Shown here one piece after another: positions 9,318 through 18,348 of a stretch of 40,330 nt of DNA. The notes under the pieces are model-generated. The model did no database searches. It saw nothing but the letters and a program-made list of their open reading frames with translations, and was not told the origin of the DNA. The DNA comes from Vicingaceae bacterium. Its GTDB lineage: Bacteria; Bacteroidota; Bacteroidia; Flavobacteriales_E; Vicingaceae. Both the position numbers and the translations under genes were made by a program. Numbering within the stretch: position 1 is the stretch's first letter; every line of letters begins with the position of its first letter. The stretch covers positions 1-40,330 of the forward strand of contig JARGOE010000016.1 in NCBI GenBank assembly GCA_029210015.1. Direction: 5' to 3'.

Positions 9318-9686
9318 TTAGTCTTTAGTACCTTTGTTTATAAATTCTTTATTCAGTTTTCCTTGATTTTCAGAAAGCTTTACTATTACTTTATCATATA
9401 TATTCTTTACTTTTAAAGGTTCGGAACAATAATAATCTAAGCTAATATTAAATCCTTTCTTATTAATATTGTAAGACTCAAACACCTTATTATATTCTTT
9501 AGTATAGTTGGGGTTTAATCCTTCAGATGCCGCATCATATTTTAATGTAGCTTGAACAATTTCCAATTCCACCATTAAATCCACCATTTTATCTTCAGGT
9601 AATACACCTTTAGGCAATTCTTTATCATCTCCGCACGAAGCCAATAAGAAAATAATTAAAAACAGTATTAATGTAATTTTATTCAT
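9318..9686 (-). CDS. DUF4296 domain lipoprotein
   Basis: A 122-residue small lipoprotein. The signal peptide ends in a lipobox (LLASC), placing the acylated Cys near residue 19. The rest matches my recollection of the DUF4296 family of Bacteroidota: a conserved VLPEDKMVDLMVELEI helix, then FNISLDYYCSEPLKVKNIYDKV. The function is unknown; the family is widespread and often encoded near envelope genes. I chose ATG 9686 because the signal peptide then has a normal length. An upstream ATG at 9707 would lie in the loop of the hairpin that precedes this gene and add seven residues. The start codon directly abuts the T-tract of that hairpin. Confidence 0.78.
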   Translation of the reverse strand: MNKITLILFLIIFLLASCGDDKELPKGVLPEDKMVDLMVELEIVQATLKYDAASEGLNPNYTKEYNKVFESYNINKKGFNISLDYYCSEPLKVKNIYDKVIVKLSENQGKLNKEFINKGTKD

Positions 9687-9722
9687 AAAAAAACCCTGAA
9701 AAGACATAACGACATTTCAGGG
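9687..9722 (-). terminator. Intrinsic terminator, or attenuator-like hairpin, between two lipoprotein genes
   Basis: CCCTGAAA (minus 9722-9715) pairs with TTTCAGGG (9701-9694): an 8-bp stem with a 13-base loop followed by seven Ts (9693-9687). It lies 21 bases after the stop of the 9744-10295 gene, so it fits as that gene's terminator. The T-run touches the ATG of the next gene, an unusual arrangement. Confidence 0.75.
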
Positions 9723-9743
9723 TATAAATTTTATATTTTTATA

Positions 9744-10295
9744 TTATGCTGCTACTTCTGGAGCAGAAGTTGACTTTATTGTTTTAGCTGCTTCAAGCAT
9801 TTTTTCAATCATACTAGAACCATACTCTCCTTCCATAATATCTCTTACCTCGTAAACATCATTTCCAACAACAGCTTTATAAAAGAAATGATTTTGAGTT
9901 TTCACTCCAGAGTCAGGGATATCTTGAGTATAAATCAAAGCATTCTCTTCTTCCTTAAGTATTTCTGATTTAAATACTAAATCCTCTTGTAAATCAGATT
10001 TAAGCAGAGCTAAATCGCCTTCACCATACATTATTTCCATACCAAATCCATCTCCTACAACTATTTCTAATGCTCCTCTTTCAGTTAAAGTTACTTGAGG
10101 TTCTCCATTAATCTCAGCCTCAGGAACCATTACAGATAAATTAAATCCATATTCAGTTAAATCCAATGATTCAAAACCTTTTAATTGTACAGTTTCTTCT
10201 GTGTTTTCATCAGGATTATCTGTTGGAGTTTCTCCACCACAAGATGTTAATACCAAAATACTTAACACCGAAAATAATATTGTTAACTGTTTCAT
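9744..10295 (-). CDS. Lipoprotein of unknown function
   Basis: A 183-residue protein. The signal peptide ends with a lipobox (VLTSC, Cys at about residue 19), then GGETPTDNPDENTEE, an acidic flexible linker. The remainder (about 40-183) is a single mixed alpha/beta domain with no motif I recognise. A candidate promoter lies just upstream (10315-10345) and a hairpin terminator just downstream, so it may be expressed as a single gene. It separates the DUF4296 lipoprotein gene from the alpha-2-macroglobulin gene. I assign no function. Confidence 0.8.
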   Translation of the reverse strand: MKQLTILFSVLSILVLTSCGGETPTDNPDENTEETVQLKGFESLDLTEYGFNLSVMVPEAEINGEPQVTLTERGALEIVVGDGFGMEIMYGEGDLALLKSDLQEDLVFKSEILKEEENALIYTQDIPDSGVKTQNHFFYKAVVGNDVYEVRDIMEGEYGSSMIEKMLEAAKTIKSTSAPEVAA

Positions 10296-10314
10296 AATAA
10301 ATTAGATTATGTAG

Positions 10315-10345
10315 CAAATATAATTTAAAAAATTCATTCGCCCAA
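10315..10345 (-). promoter_or_regulatory. Candidate promoter of the 9744-10295 lipoprotein gene
   Basis: On the minus strand TATATTTG (10322-10315) matches TAnnTTTG. TTG at 10345-10343 sits 20 bases upstream, within the spacing range I recall for Flavobacteria. The start site would leave a leader of about 12 bases. It overlaps the last codons of nothing and lies in the 53-base gap after the macroglobulin gene. Confidence 0.4.
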
Positions 10346-10348
10346 TTG

Positions 10349-13300
10349 TTATTTTGAACTAATATTTATTCTAAGCCCTTCAGAGTGTGATGTAAATTCT
10401 GGCGCATACATACATTGTATAGAAGTTATCCCATTTGAAAAATTACCGCTCATGTTAACTCTTAAAGGATATTCAAACACATACGTTCCCTTTGGTAAAT
10501 AATCAAAAAAGAAATTAGTTGAAGCATCTTTCGTACTTTCATAATAACCTAAACCATCTTGATAACGATAACCTGAGAACACATTAATGGGTTCCAGTCC
10601 CGAAGCTCTCATATCTTTCATATGCACATACTCCATATCCCTATCTACCCTTAATTCAATTCTAACTTTCAACTTATCTCCTGGTTTTAGTTTAGTTTCT
10701 TTAGTTATAAGAGTAATTATTGGTCCTGAATCTGAGTTTCTTTGAACAAATAATTTTTTTACCAATTTAAGAGGAGTTTCATGAGGTGTAATTTTATCTA
10801 ACTGTTCAAAATATTGCCAATATAAACTTCCCCATGCAACTCCATCATCTTTTTTAGTAACAGTAACATTACCCATAGTTGGAGTTATTGCTGTTTTACT
10901 CCAAGAGGTTTTAAAATAACCCGTTCCTGCTTCCACCTTAACATCATCTAACTTTTTAGGATCAACAACAGTGTTGCCTACTTTTATCTCTACTAAATCA
11001 TCACTAGCCAATAAATCCGTACCTCTTAACAACAATGCATAACAGGCTTCTGTTGTTGCTTTTGTAGTCCTCCAATCTTGTGTTTGTTTTTGCTTTAACA
11101 ACCATACCTTCATAGCTTCAACACTCTCATTATCATTGGTAACTTCATCAAAAGCTTCAATTAATAATGCTTGAGTTTCTATCGGAGCTTGGTACCAATA
11201 ATAACCTCCAACATTATCTTTCCAATACATACCTAACTCATCATGGTTAATAGCATTTTCTTTTAAAGATGCCATAATTTTATGCTCTACATGTATTCCA
11301 GTTTTAGGATTACCATCTCTATGTAAAGCCAAAGCTATCATTCCTTGCATATACCTTCCTTTTCCTAACCAATACTTTTTAGCTTGAGTGTGATAATAGT
11401 TATACGCTTCTTTATTTCTAGAACTAATTTCAACATCACTTAAAAAATAACTGCGAGCATATAAATACTGTATTGAAGTATTACTTAAATGATCTTTATC
11501 CATATCAATACTATGTTTTTTTAACCATTCATAGTCCTCTCTAATTCTATCATCTAAATATCGAACAGCTTTTTGTACCATGTTCCAAGTTTTAGAATCG
11601 TTACGAATATTTTTCACTCCTAAATGGTCTAAATGCCCCATTCCTGCTACAATATGTTGAGTCATATATCTACTTTCAGGCATTCCTTTAAACCAAGTCC
11701 AACCACCATTACTTACTTGCAGCTGTTGTAACTTTTTTAAAGCCCTACCTAACTCATTATCCATACGGTTTAAATCGAATAATAAACCTACACGTTTTTT
11801 ACGTTCGCTCTCGTTTTGAGAATTCAATACCCAAGGTGTTTCTTCTAAAATCAAGGCTTTTAATTCTTGATTTTTTTCAAGGTTTGATAAAAATGCTTGA
11901 GGAGTACTATTTTTCCAACTTTCAAAAACATTTTTAATTTTTGGATTTGAATTAGCAATATGGGATGCTATAGAATTAGCATAAAAACGACTAAAAGTTT
12001 GTTCTGCACACTCATAAGGGTACTCCATTAAATATGGCAATGATTGAATTGCATACCAGGCTGGATTTGAAGTAAATTCTAACGTAAGTTTATGATGCTT
12101 TAATGTAGATGATGAACCTGATGCTAATAATTTATTAAACTTAAAATTAGTTACACCTTTACCTCTCACTGGCAACGGCAATGATTCTGTAACCAACATT
12201 CTATTGGTTAAAACAGGCACAGCCATTTCCTCACCATCAGTAAAACTACCTGATTTAGCAATCACTTTATAAGTAATAGCTGAATAACCTTCTGGTATTG
12301 CTATTTGCCAATTTACAGAAGTACTTTTTCCTTGCTTTACATTAAAAGAAACTGTTTCATCACTCTTAATTAATTTACCAGAAATCAACTTCATAGTTAA
12401 TGCATCATAGAAGAAAATTTTAGCTCCACCCTCTAAATCTTTGTCTGAGAGGTTGGTAATTTTTGTACTAAAAGTCATCTGATCGCTTTCTCTAAAAAAG
12501 CGTGGTGCATTCGGATAAACCATCAAATCTTTTTGAGTAACAGTTTCTTCATAAAGCATACCTGTTTTTAAATCTTTGGTATGCGCCAGGCCTATAAACT
12601 TCCATTTAGTTAATGCCTCAGGTATAGTAAACTTAATAATCACCTCTCCTTTAGAGTTAGTTTGAAGATGAGGATAAAAGAAAGCAGTTTCATTAAAATT
12701 ACTTCTTGCTTTTACTTCTTCAAAACCAGCCCCGTCAAGATCTTGCTTTTGCTGATCAGCACCAATAGACATGGTTGACGATTTTGTAGTAATATCTGCA
12801 TTTTTATCTTTTGATGGTGATGGTGAATTTGCTGCTAGTTTTCCACCTACTTTTTTAGATTCTTTAGATCTATCATCAAAATTATCTTCATCAACACTTT
12901 CTTCCATAGCAACACTTTCTGATTCCATTAACATATCCATTTCTGCATAACCTCCTGCTACAGAATTTTTGTACATATAATTACGATACCTTCTACCATA
13001 ATAATATCCAAACCAATTTAATTGATCATAAACTTTCGTTTTAGTATTTAGAGATTTATAGTTCCAATCATATGAAACTAATTCTGAACCTTTTGTACTA
13101 AAAGATGTATTACTATTCCAATACCTATCACTATAATCATAAGCATTTGTATATAACCCCCAATAATTAGGTTTAAAAGCATCTAAAGAAGCATCATACA
13201 GAGTTGCCACCATTTCAGCAGCTACCTTTTCCCCTTTTTTACCTTTTATTTTAATTTTCCATTCTTCTTTTTGACCAGGCAACAATTTATTTCTAAAAGT

Positions 13301-16300
13301 TTCAAACTCCACATCTAATTGTTTGTTAGAATAAGGAACAGTAATTGTTGCTGTATTTTTAAAATCTCGTCCATATTTTACAAAAGTGAAATGAACATGA
13401 AAATTGCCTCGATACTTTTCTAAAATTGGAATAACAATTTTTCGTTGTTCATTATTTAATGTAATCCATTCCTTTTTTACGATTATACCTTTGTGTTCAA
13501 TTTCATATTTAACCTTTACATTTTTTGCAGCACTACCTATTAAAAACTCAGCTTTTTCACCTGGTTCACCATTACTTTTAAGTGCATTAAACCACTCCAA
13601 ATTATTATTAGGCATTTCTTTACCTTCATCAAAAACTGTAAAAAACTTAATCTCTTTAACCTCTTTTCCATACTTATCTTTAGTTGTGGCTTCTAATGTA
13701 TAAACTCCAGATTGCCATTTTTTTAAATCATTAATTTTAAATGACTTTTTTGTAGCTGTATTAAAACTTACATTATAAACTTCTTGTTTCTTCTCCCATT
13801 TTGTTTGATTATTTTCATCGTCATATTCATCATATGGAAACAATTTATAATACTCATCTTTAGTAATCAGATTAATATCACCTTTACTCCACAATGGTTT
13901 ACGGTATATTTTAGCAGCCATTTTTAGTTGCCATATTTTTATTGAACCAGATGCTGCTTCAAACTGTCCATTAAGATTTGTCGTATTTAATTTAAAAGTG
14001 TCAACCTTTACTTTATGTACCTGATTAGGTAATGAAACATTTAAATTTAAAGCCTTATACCCAACACTTACATAAGTTGTTGTGCTATGAGTTTCTCCAT
14101 TAATATCAATAACATCTGCATAAATAGTATAACTATATGTTGGAGCATATTTTTTATTTACTGATTTATCAGGTTTTGCAATAAAATCTACTTTAAATTC
14201 ACCATTATCATCTGTTTTGGTTTTCCCATTTTTAATTTCCATTTGAGCTGAAGATGGCCAATGCCCCCAACGATAAAAACACCAATAAGAAAACGATGCA
14301 TTTCTTACTACACGATAATTCACATCAGCACCATCTAAAATAGCTCCAGAAAACATTTTAGCTTTACCTACAACATTTACTTCTGATTCTAACCTATATG
14401 TCCCTTTAACAGGCTCAAAAATCACTTCAAATTTTGGACGTTTATATTCTTCTACAGAAAAATATTTTGTTCCATGATTATCTGAAATATACATCTGTCC
14501 ATTTAACCCATTATTTGGAGTTGTAAATGACCCACTAAATGTTCCATATTCATTAGTTGTTAACTTTAAATTTGCAACTTTTTGATGGTTTACATCATAA
14601 AACGTAACCGTTGATTTATAGTTTGATCTTATTTTATTATTGTTGTTATTATCCGTTTGTAAAACAATCCCTTTAAAATGAACTGTTTGACCTGGTCTAT
14701 ATATAGCTCTATCAGTAAAAAATACTGTTTTAGTATAAACACGATTATCTTCTCTATATTGATATTGATAATAAGAATCTTCAGTATTTAACCTATCATA
14801 TCCTAAACTTAAATCAGCATAAAAGTTTCGATAATCTGAACCTGGCATTACTTTAAAATAACCATTTGCATCAGTTATTTTAGTTCCTAAAGATTTCCAT
14901 TCGTACTTACGTATAGTATAATTGTATTTTTCATAATATAATTTTGCTTTTACAGATTTTAACGGGTTTCCATTTGTTCTATCCATTACAAAAAAGTCCA
15001 CTTCCTCTTTTTTAGTTCTTCTTGTTAAAAAACTCAAATTACTAATCCAAATAGGTGTTAAGGCAACAGCTTCTTTGTCATGAGTAAAACTATCTGTTGT
15101 AGAAGTCAATAAAACATAAAACCCAAGTGGCAAGGCATCTATTTTAATCTCAGCCTTGTGTTCCCTAAGGTCTCCATCATTAGGTGTATTAGTTACCCAC
15201 TGCTTAACTTCTTTAGAGTTATTTATTTTATCAAACCTCTCCTTGTAGCCAATATTTCTATTCCATTTTTTGTATGTATCAAAATCAATTTTTACAATTT
15301 TATGATACACTTTGTTTAAATTTTTATAAGCAACTAAAGATCTAAACGGCTTATTAGGAACGTTAACTTTTTCTATTGTTACATTTAAAGACTTACTTCT
15401 TATTTGGTGATCTAGTTTTTCACACAAACTTGCTCCATATGACCCTTTGTATTTTTCCATTGCATTTCCACAAAGGGTGATAGCCGTTTTTAAATCCCAT
15501 TTATATTTTTCAGGTTCATCAAACTTATAAGCACTCCCTCTTTTCTGATATATAAGAGCAATTTCATAGATAATCTCAGCAGCAGTTTCAACTTCTGGAT
15601 AAGTGTTATATAAATTGGTTAATGCTTTAAAATATAGTGTGTCAGCATTCTGAAATGCTGCATTATTTTTTACAAATTGTAAACGTTTTAACTCAACATC
15701 AATTAATGCTTGAGGGTTAGTATCTGTTAAATGATTAATGGTAAGGTTTTGAAGTGTTTTTAAGGCATAAAACTTTAAAGACATAGTATCTTTAGTTACT
15801 AATTTTAACCTAGTAAACACATTAAATGAAGCTAAATAATTACTATCATCTATAGCAAATTCATAAATAGGTTTAGTTATACTTGGTTCTTCATTCATTA
15901 AATAATCAGTGGCTCTATGAGCTAAAAAATCATACAAAAAAGGACGATAATCTCTAGCATTTTTAGTGATTATAATTTCATCATAAGTTTCAATAGGGGT
16001 TCGTTTTAGACTATCAATATTTTTTATTGAAAGAAGGTAATGCTTAATGCTAGCATCTGTTATTTTCTTTAAATCCCAAGTTGTAATATCTTTATTATCA
16101 AAATTGACTGTTTCTGATCTATCATAAAATTTCCATCTATTGTTTTGATAAAACATCCAGTACAATTCCCCAATCAATGAATGAATAACAGGCTTTAATG
16201 GATATTTTGCTTTAATAGCTTCATCATTTAATTCATTCATCGTTGTTACAAAAGCTCCTTCTTCTACATATGATTGTAGTTTTGCTTTTACCATTAAGGT

Positions 16301-16582
16301 TTTAACAATTTGCTCGTGGTTATTATCGGATTGTGCTTTTTCTTGAATTTTTAACACTTGCTCTAAAGCAGACTTTGTTAATCCGTTTTGTTCAAGAGAA
16401 TCAACAACTCGCCATTCTTTTTTATAAGTATCTCCTTTACCATAAACTAATATGGGTTTTATTTTATTATTCTCTTCGTTTTCGGTTAAGTCATTCGATG
16501 ACGAACAATTAAACAGAGTAGCACTAATTATTAATGCTAAGAACACAAATAGGTAGTTTTTTTTTGATTTTAGGTATTGCAT
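10349..16582 (-). CDS. Alpha-2-macroglobulin family lipoprotein
   Basis: A very large (2077-residue) surface or periplasmic lipoprotein. The N-terminus is a signal peptide with lipobox TLFNC. A helical region of about 350 residues follows. The macroglobulin domains include the MG2-type TDRAIYRPGQTVHFKG and SVEEYKRPKFEV, the bait/flexible segment rich in Ser, Glu and Asp (about 1200-1280), and the A2M signature EALTKWKFIGLAHTKD. The internal thioester motif CAEQ (Cys1525) sits in YPYECAEQTFSRF, before a helical toroid and a C-terminal receptor-like domain. Bacterial A2Ms trap proteases and are thought to protect the envelope. In E. coli the partner is PBP1C; no penicillin-binding protein gene is present here. 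ATG 16582 is preferred over 16591 for a normal signal peptide. Confidence 0.92.
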   Translation of the reverse strand: MQYLKSKKNYLFVFLALIISATLFNCSSSNDLTENEENNKIKPILVYGKGDTYKKEWRVVDSLEQNGLTKSALEQVLKIQEKAQSDNNHEQIVKTLMVKAKLQSYVEEGAFVTTMNELNDEAIKAKYPLKPVIHSLIGELYWMFYQNNRWKFYDRSETVNFDNKDITTWDLKKITDASIKHYLLSIKNIDSLKRTPIETYDEIIITKNARDYRPFLYDFLAHRATDYLMNEEPSITKPIYEFAIDDSNYLASFNVFTRLKLVTKDTMSLKFYALKTLQNLTINHLTDTNPQALIDVELKRLQFVKNNAAFQNADTLYFKALTNLYNTYPEVETAAEIIYEIALIYQKRGSAYKFDEPEKYKWDLKTAITLCGNAMEKYKGSYGASLCEKLDHQIRSKSLNVTIEKVNVPNKPFRSLVAYKNLNKVYHKIVKIDFDTYKKWNRNIGYKERFDKINNSKEVKQWVTNTPNDGDLREHKAEIKIDALPLGFYVLLTSTTDSFTHDKEAVALTPIWISNLSFLTRRTKKEEVDFFVMDRTNGNPLKSVKAKLYYEKYNYTIRKYEWKSLGTKITDANGYFKVMPGSDYRNFYADLSLGYDRLNTEDSYYQYQYREDNRVYTKTVFFTDRAIYRPGQTVHFKGIVLQTDNNNNNKIRSNYKSTVTFYDVNHQKVANLKLTTNEYGTFSGSFTTPNNGLNGQMYISDNHGTKYFSVEEYKRPKFEVIFEPVKGTYRLESEVNVVGKAKMFSGAILDGADVNYRVVRNASFSYWCFYRWGHWPSSAQMEIKNGKTKTDDNGEFKVDFIAKPDKSVNKKYAPTYSYTIYADVIDINGETHSTTTYVSVGYKALNLNVSLPNQVHKVKVDTFKLNTTNLNGQFEAASGSIKIWQLKMAAKIYRKPLWSKGDINLITKDEYYKLFPYDEYDDENNQTKWEKKQEVYNVSFNTATKKSFKINDLKKWQSGVYTLEATTKDKYGKEVKEIKFFTVFDEGKEMPNNNLEWFNALKSNGEPGEKAEFLIGSAAKNVKVKYEIEHKGIIVKKEWITLNNEQRKIVIPILEKYRGNFHVHFTFVKYGRDFKNTATITVPYSNKQLDVEFETFRNKLLPGQKEEWKIKIKGKKGEKVAAEMVATLYDASLDAFKPNYWGLYTNAYDYSDRYWNSNTSFSTKGSELVSYDWNYKSLNTKTKVYDQLNWFGYYYGRRYRNYMYKNSVAGGYAEMDMLMESESVAMEESVDEDNFDDRSKESKKVGGKLAANSPSPSKDKNADITTKSSTMSIGADQQKQDLDGAGFEEVKARSNFNETAFFYPHLQTNSKGEVIIKFTIPEALTKWKFIGLAHTKDLKTGMLYEETVTQKDLMVYPNAPRFFRESDQMTFSTKITNLSDKDLEGGAKIFFYDALTMKLISGKLIKSDETVSFNVKQGKSTSVNWQIAIPEGYSAITYKVIAKSGSFTDGEEMAVPVLTNRMLVTESLPLPVRGKGVTNFKFNKLLASGSSSTLKHHKLTLEFTSNPAWYAIQSLPYLMEYPYECAEQTFSRFYANSIASHIANSNPKIKNVFESWKNSTPQAFLSNLEKNQELKALILEETPWVLNSQNESERKKRVGLLFDLNRMDNELGRALKKLQQLQVSNGGWTWFKGMPESRYMTQHIVAGMGHLDHLGVKNIRNDSKTWNMVQKAVRYLDDRIREDYEWLKKHSIDMDKDHLSNTSIQYLYARSYFLSDVEISSRNKEAYNYYHTQAKKYWLGKGRYMQGMIALALHRDGNPKTGIHVEHKIMASLKENAINHDELGMYWKDNVGGYYWYQAPIETQALLIEAFDEVTNDNESVEAMKVWLLKQKQTQDWRTTKATTEACYALLLRGTDLLASDDLVEIKVGNTVVDPKKLDDVKVEAGTGYFKTSWSKTAITPTMGNVTVTKKDDGVAWGSLYWQYFEQLDKITPHETPLKLVKKLFVQRNSDSGPIITLITKETKLKPGDKLKVRIELRVDRDMEYVHMKDMRASGLEPINVFSGYRYQDGLGYYESTKDASTNFFFDYLPKGTYVFEYPLRVNMSGNFSNGITSIQCMYAPEFTSHSEGLRINISSK

Positions 16583-16660
16583 AATGATCAATTTTTATGA
16601 GCTACAAGTATTTATTTGTAGTTAGATGCAAGCATTATAAAATTGCATAAAATTTAGCAC

Positions 16661-16688
16661 AAAAAAACCCCGAATTACTTCGGGGTTT
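16661..16688 (-). terminator. Intrinsic terminator after tonB
   Basis: A perfect 10-bp stem (16665-16674 with 16679-16688; core CCCCGAA/TTCGGGG) and a 4-base loop, followed on the minus strand by a run of Ts (16667-16661). It sits 19 bases beyond the tonB stop and separates it from the macroglobulin gene. The T-rich other flank could let it work in both directions, but no plus-strand gene ends here. Confidence 0.92.
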
Positions 16689-16707
16689 AGTTTTATATAT
16701 TAAAAAA

Positions 16708-17376
16708 TTATTTTAATAAGAAATTAATTGGCAAGTTATAAGACACTTTTACAGCTTTACCTCTTTGTTTTCCAGGTTTCCAATTTGGAAATGATTTAAC
16801 AACTCTTACAGCTTCTTTATCTAGTAAATCATGAACCCCTCTAATAACTTTTACATTTTCAATCTTACCATCTTTTGCAACTGTAAAATTAACGTATACT
16901 TTACCTGAAATACCATTAGCTTTTGCTGCTGGAGGAAACTTTATGTTTTTTCCTAAAAATTCAAATAGCTTTTTCTGACCTCCAGGAAACTCTGGCATAT
17001 TCTCAACAATTGTAAAAACTTCTTCTTCTACAACTTCTTCTTCTTGTTCAAAAACTTCAACTACAGTTTCAGCATCAGCTTCTGTGTCTTCCATTTCAAT
17101 ATCTTCTACCTCAACCTCATCTTCAACAATCTCTATAATTTCTGGAGCTGCAGGTGGAGGTGGTGGAGGTGGTGGAGGCGTATTTTGCTCCGTAATTGGA
17201 ATAATATCTTCCTCTTCTTCTTCAACTACCAACTGACCTAAATCAGATGCTTGTACATCATAAAACTTCCAATTAATCATTGAATAAATTAGAAACATAG
17301 AAACTACTAAACCTGCTAAGGTAAATGTTCCTCTTAATTTTTCTAAATCAGCTTTTGGGCTTTTCTTTGGTTCCAT
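16708..17376 (-). CDS. tonB: Energy transducer TonB
   Basis: A 222-residue inner-membrane protein that passes proton-motive energy to outer-membrane receptors. It has a short basic N-terminus, one transmembrane helix (about 17-34), a linker with nine prolines in a row (67-75) and a long Glu/Asp/Val tract (about 79-120). The C-terminal TonB domain (about 125-222) shows MPEFPGGQKKLFEFL, NGISGKVYVNFTVAKDG and FPNWKPGKQRGKAVKVSY, all typical of Bacteroidota TonB. The linker is almost entirely acidic, unlike the Lys-Pro/Glu-Pro linker of E. coli. It has its own strong terminator and follows vanZ by 60 bases. No exbB or exbD is nearby. Confidence 0.93.
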   Translation of the reverse strand: MEPKKSPKADLEKLRGTFTLAGLVVSMFLIYSMINWKFYDVQASDLGQLVVEEEEEDIIPITEQNTPPPPPPPPPAAPEIIEIVEDEVEVEDIEMEDTEADAETVVEVFEQEEEVVEEEVFTIVENMPEFPGGQKKLFEFLGKNIKFPPAAKANGISGKVYVNFTVAKDGKIENVKVIRGVHDLLDKEAVRVVKSFPNWKPGKQRGKAVKVSYNLPINFLLK

Positions 17377-17436
17377 ACTTAAAATCTTTAAACGTTATAA
17401 AATTAATAATTTTTCAGAAGCAATCAATTATATTTT

Positions 17437-17829
17437 TCAACATCTGTTAATCGGTAACAATTTTATAACAAACGGGTAGATAAAAACCCCTAAAACTGAA
17501 CCTATAGCATTAGCGATAAAATCATACCAATTGCCACTTCTGTTTATAAAGATGTAATGTTGCAAAATTTCCATAAAACCTCCATAAAAAACTCCAAAAA
17601 TTATAATTATTACAGCTGTTCTTAAACGCGTGTTTTCAGCTTTATATTGTGAATGAAATCCATACAACAAACATATTGATAGCACGAAATAAATTACAGA
17701 ATGTACTAATTTATCGAATTGCCAAACTGGTAATTTAGGTACATGATTTCCTGGGAAACCACTAATAACAGTAATTATTACCAACCATACTATCGCAGGA
17801 ATATAATATTTAAACAATCTTATGGTCAT
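17437..17829 (-). CDS. VanZ family membrane protein
   Basis: A 130-residue protein with about four hydrophobic helices. It matches the VanZ-like family: AIVWLVIITVISGFPG at the start, FDKLVHSVIYFVLS in the second helix and GFMEILQHYI/FDFIANAIGS-like sequence (here NWYDFIANAIGSVLG) near the end. VanZ is linked to teicoplanin resistance in enterococci, but most members are of unknown function. I use ATG 17829; an upstream start at 17853 would fall inside the hairpin after gcvH. It lies in the gcvH-vanZ-tonB segment of the minus-strand block, an order I recall from other Flavobacteria. Confidence 0.85.
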   Translation of the reverse strand: MTIRLFKYYIPAIVWLVIITVISGFPGNHVPKLPVWQFDKLVHSVIYFVLSICLLYGFHSQYKAENTRLRTAVIIIIFGVFYGGFMEILQHYIFINRSGNWYDFIANAIGSVLGVFIYPFVIKLLPINRC

Positions 17830-17843
17830 CAATATAAACAAAT

Positions 17844-17873
17844 ACACCCTCAAGGTTAAAACCTTGAAGGTGT
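17844..17873 (-). terminator. Hairpin between gcvH and vanZ, possible weak terminator
   Basis: ACACC and TCAAGGT arms pair with ACCTTGA and GGTGT (17844-17856 with 17861-17873): 12 pairs, one mismatch and a 4-base loop. The minus-strand flank reads ATTTGTTTATATT, a broken T-tract, so termination may be partial. The vanZ ATG follows 14 bases later, so the hairpin also forms part of its leader. Confidence 0.6.
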
Positions 17874-17895
17874 ATTAAAAGTTATTTTATTATAA

Positions 17896-18273
17896 TTAAC
17901 CTAAAATCTCTTTGTATTGCTCTGCAGTCAATAATGAATCTGACTGACTCATATCAGACATCTGAACTTTTATCATCCATCCAGAACCATAAGCATCATT
18001 ATTAACAGCTTCTGGAGCTGACTCTAAATCAGTATTAAATTCTATTACTTCTCCTGAAACTGGCATAAATAAATCTGATACCGTTTTAACAGCTTCCACA
18101 GTTCCAAAAACTTCTTCTTGCTCTAAAGTATCTCCTTCTGTTTCTACCTCTACATAAACAATATCTCCTAATTCTCCTTGAGCAAAATCAGTAATTCCTA
18201 TTGTTGCTACTTCACCTTCAATTTTTATCCATTCGTGGTCTTTTGTGTATTTTAAATCTGCTGGAACATTCAT
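17896..18273 (-). CDS. gcvH: Glycine cleavage system H protein
   Basis: This lipoyl carrier moves the aminomethyl group between the P, T and L proteins of the glycine cleavage system. The 125-residue product has the N-terminal [20 protein letters not shown] and the lipoylation motif [13 protein letters not shown] with the modified lysine at Lys63. [11 protein letters not shown] is near the C-terminus. ATG 18273 is chosen because the family begins with this [15 protein letters not shown]-type sequence; an upstream ATG at 18339 would add 22 untypical residues. No other gcv gene is in the window. It follows sprA by 75 bases. Confidence 0.95.
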   Translation of the reverse strand: MNVPADLKYTKDHEWIKIEGEVATIGITDFAQGELGDIVYVEVETEGDTLEQEEVFGTVEAVKTVSDLFMPVSGEVIEFNTDLESAPEAVNNDAYGSGWMIKVQMSDMSQSDSLLTAEQYKEILG

Positions 18274-18348
18274 TGTATATTTTTTTAGTTTGTTTTTATA
18301 TTTTAATTGTAAATGTATAATTCCTAAATTGTTTTTCAAAACATTATT

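Noticed and set aside
16602-16621. CTACAA/TTGTAG inverted repeat upstream of the macroglobulin gene as an operator
   Set aside because: Six pairs only, AT-rich context, no second copy seen elsewhere in the window.
17044-17241. Plus-strand open frame opposite tonB
   Set aside because: It is the mirror of the Pro/Glu-rich linker of tonB, with low-complexity translation and no gene features.
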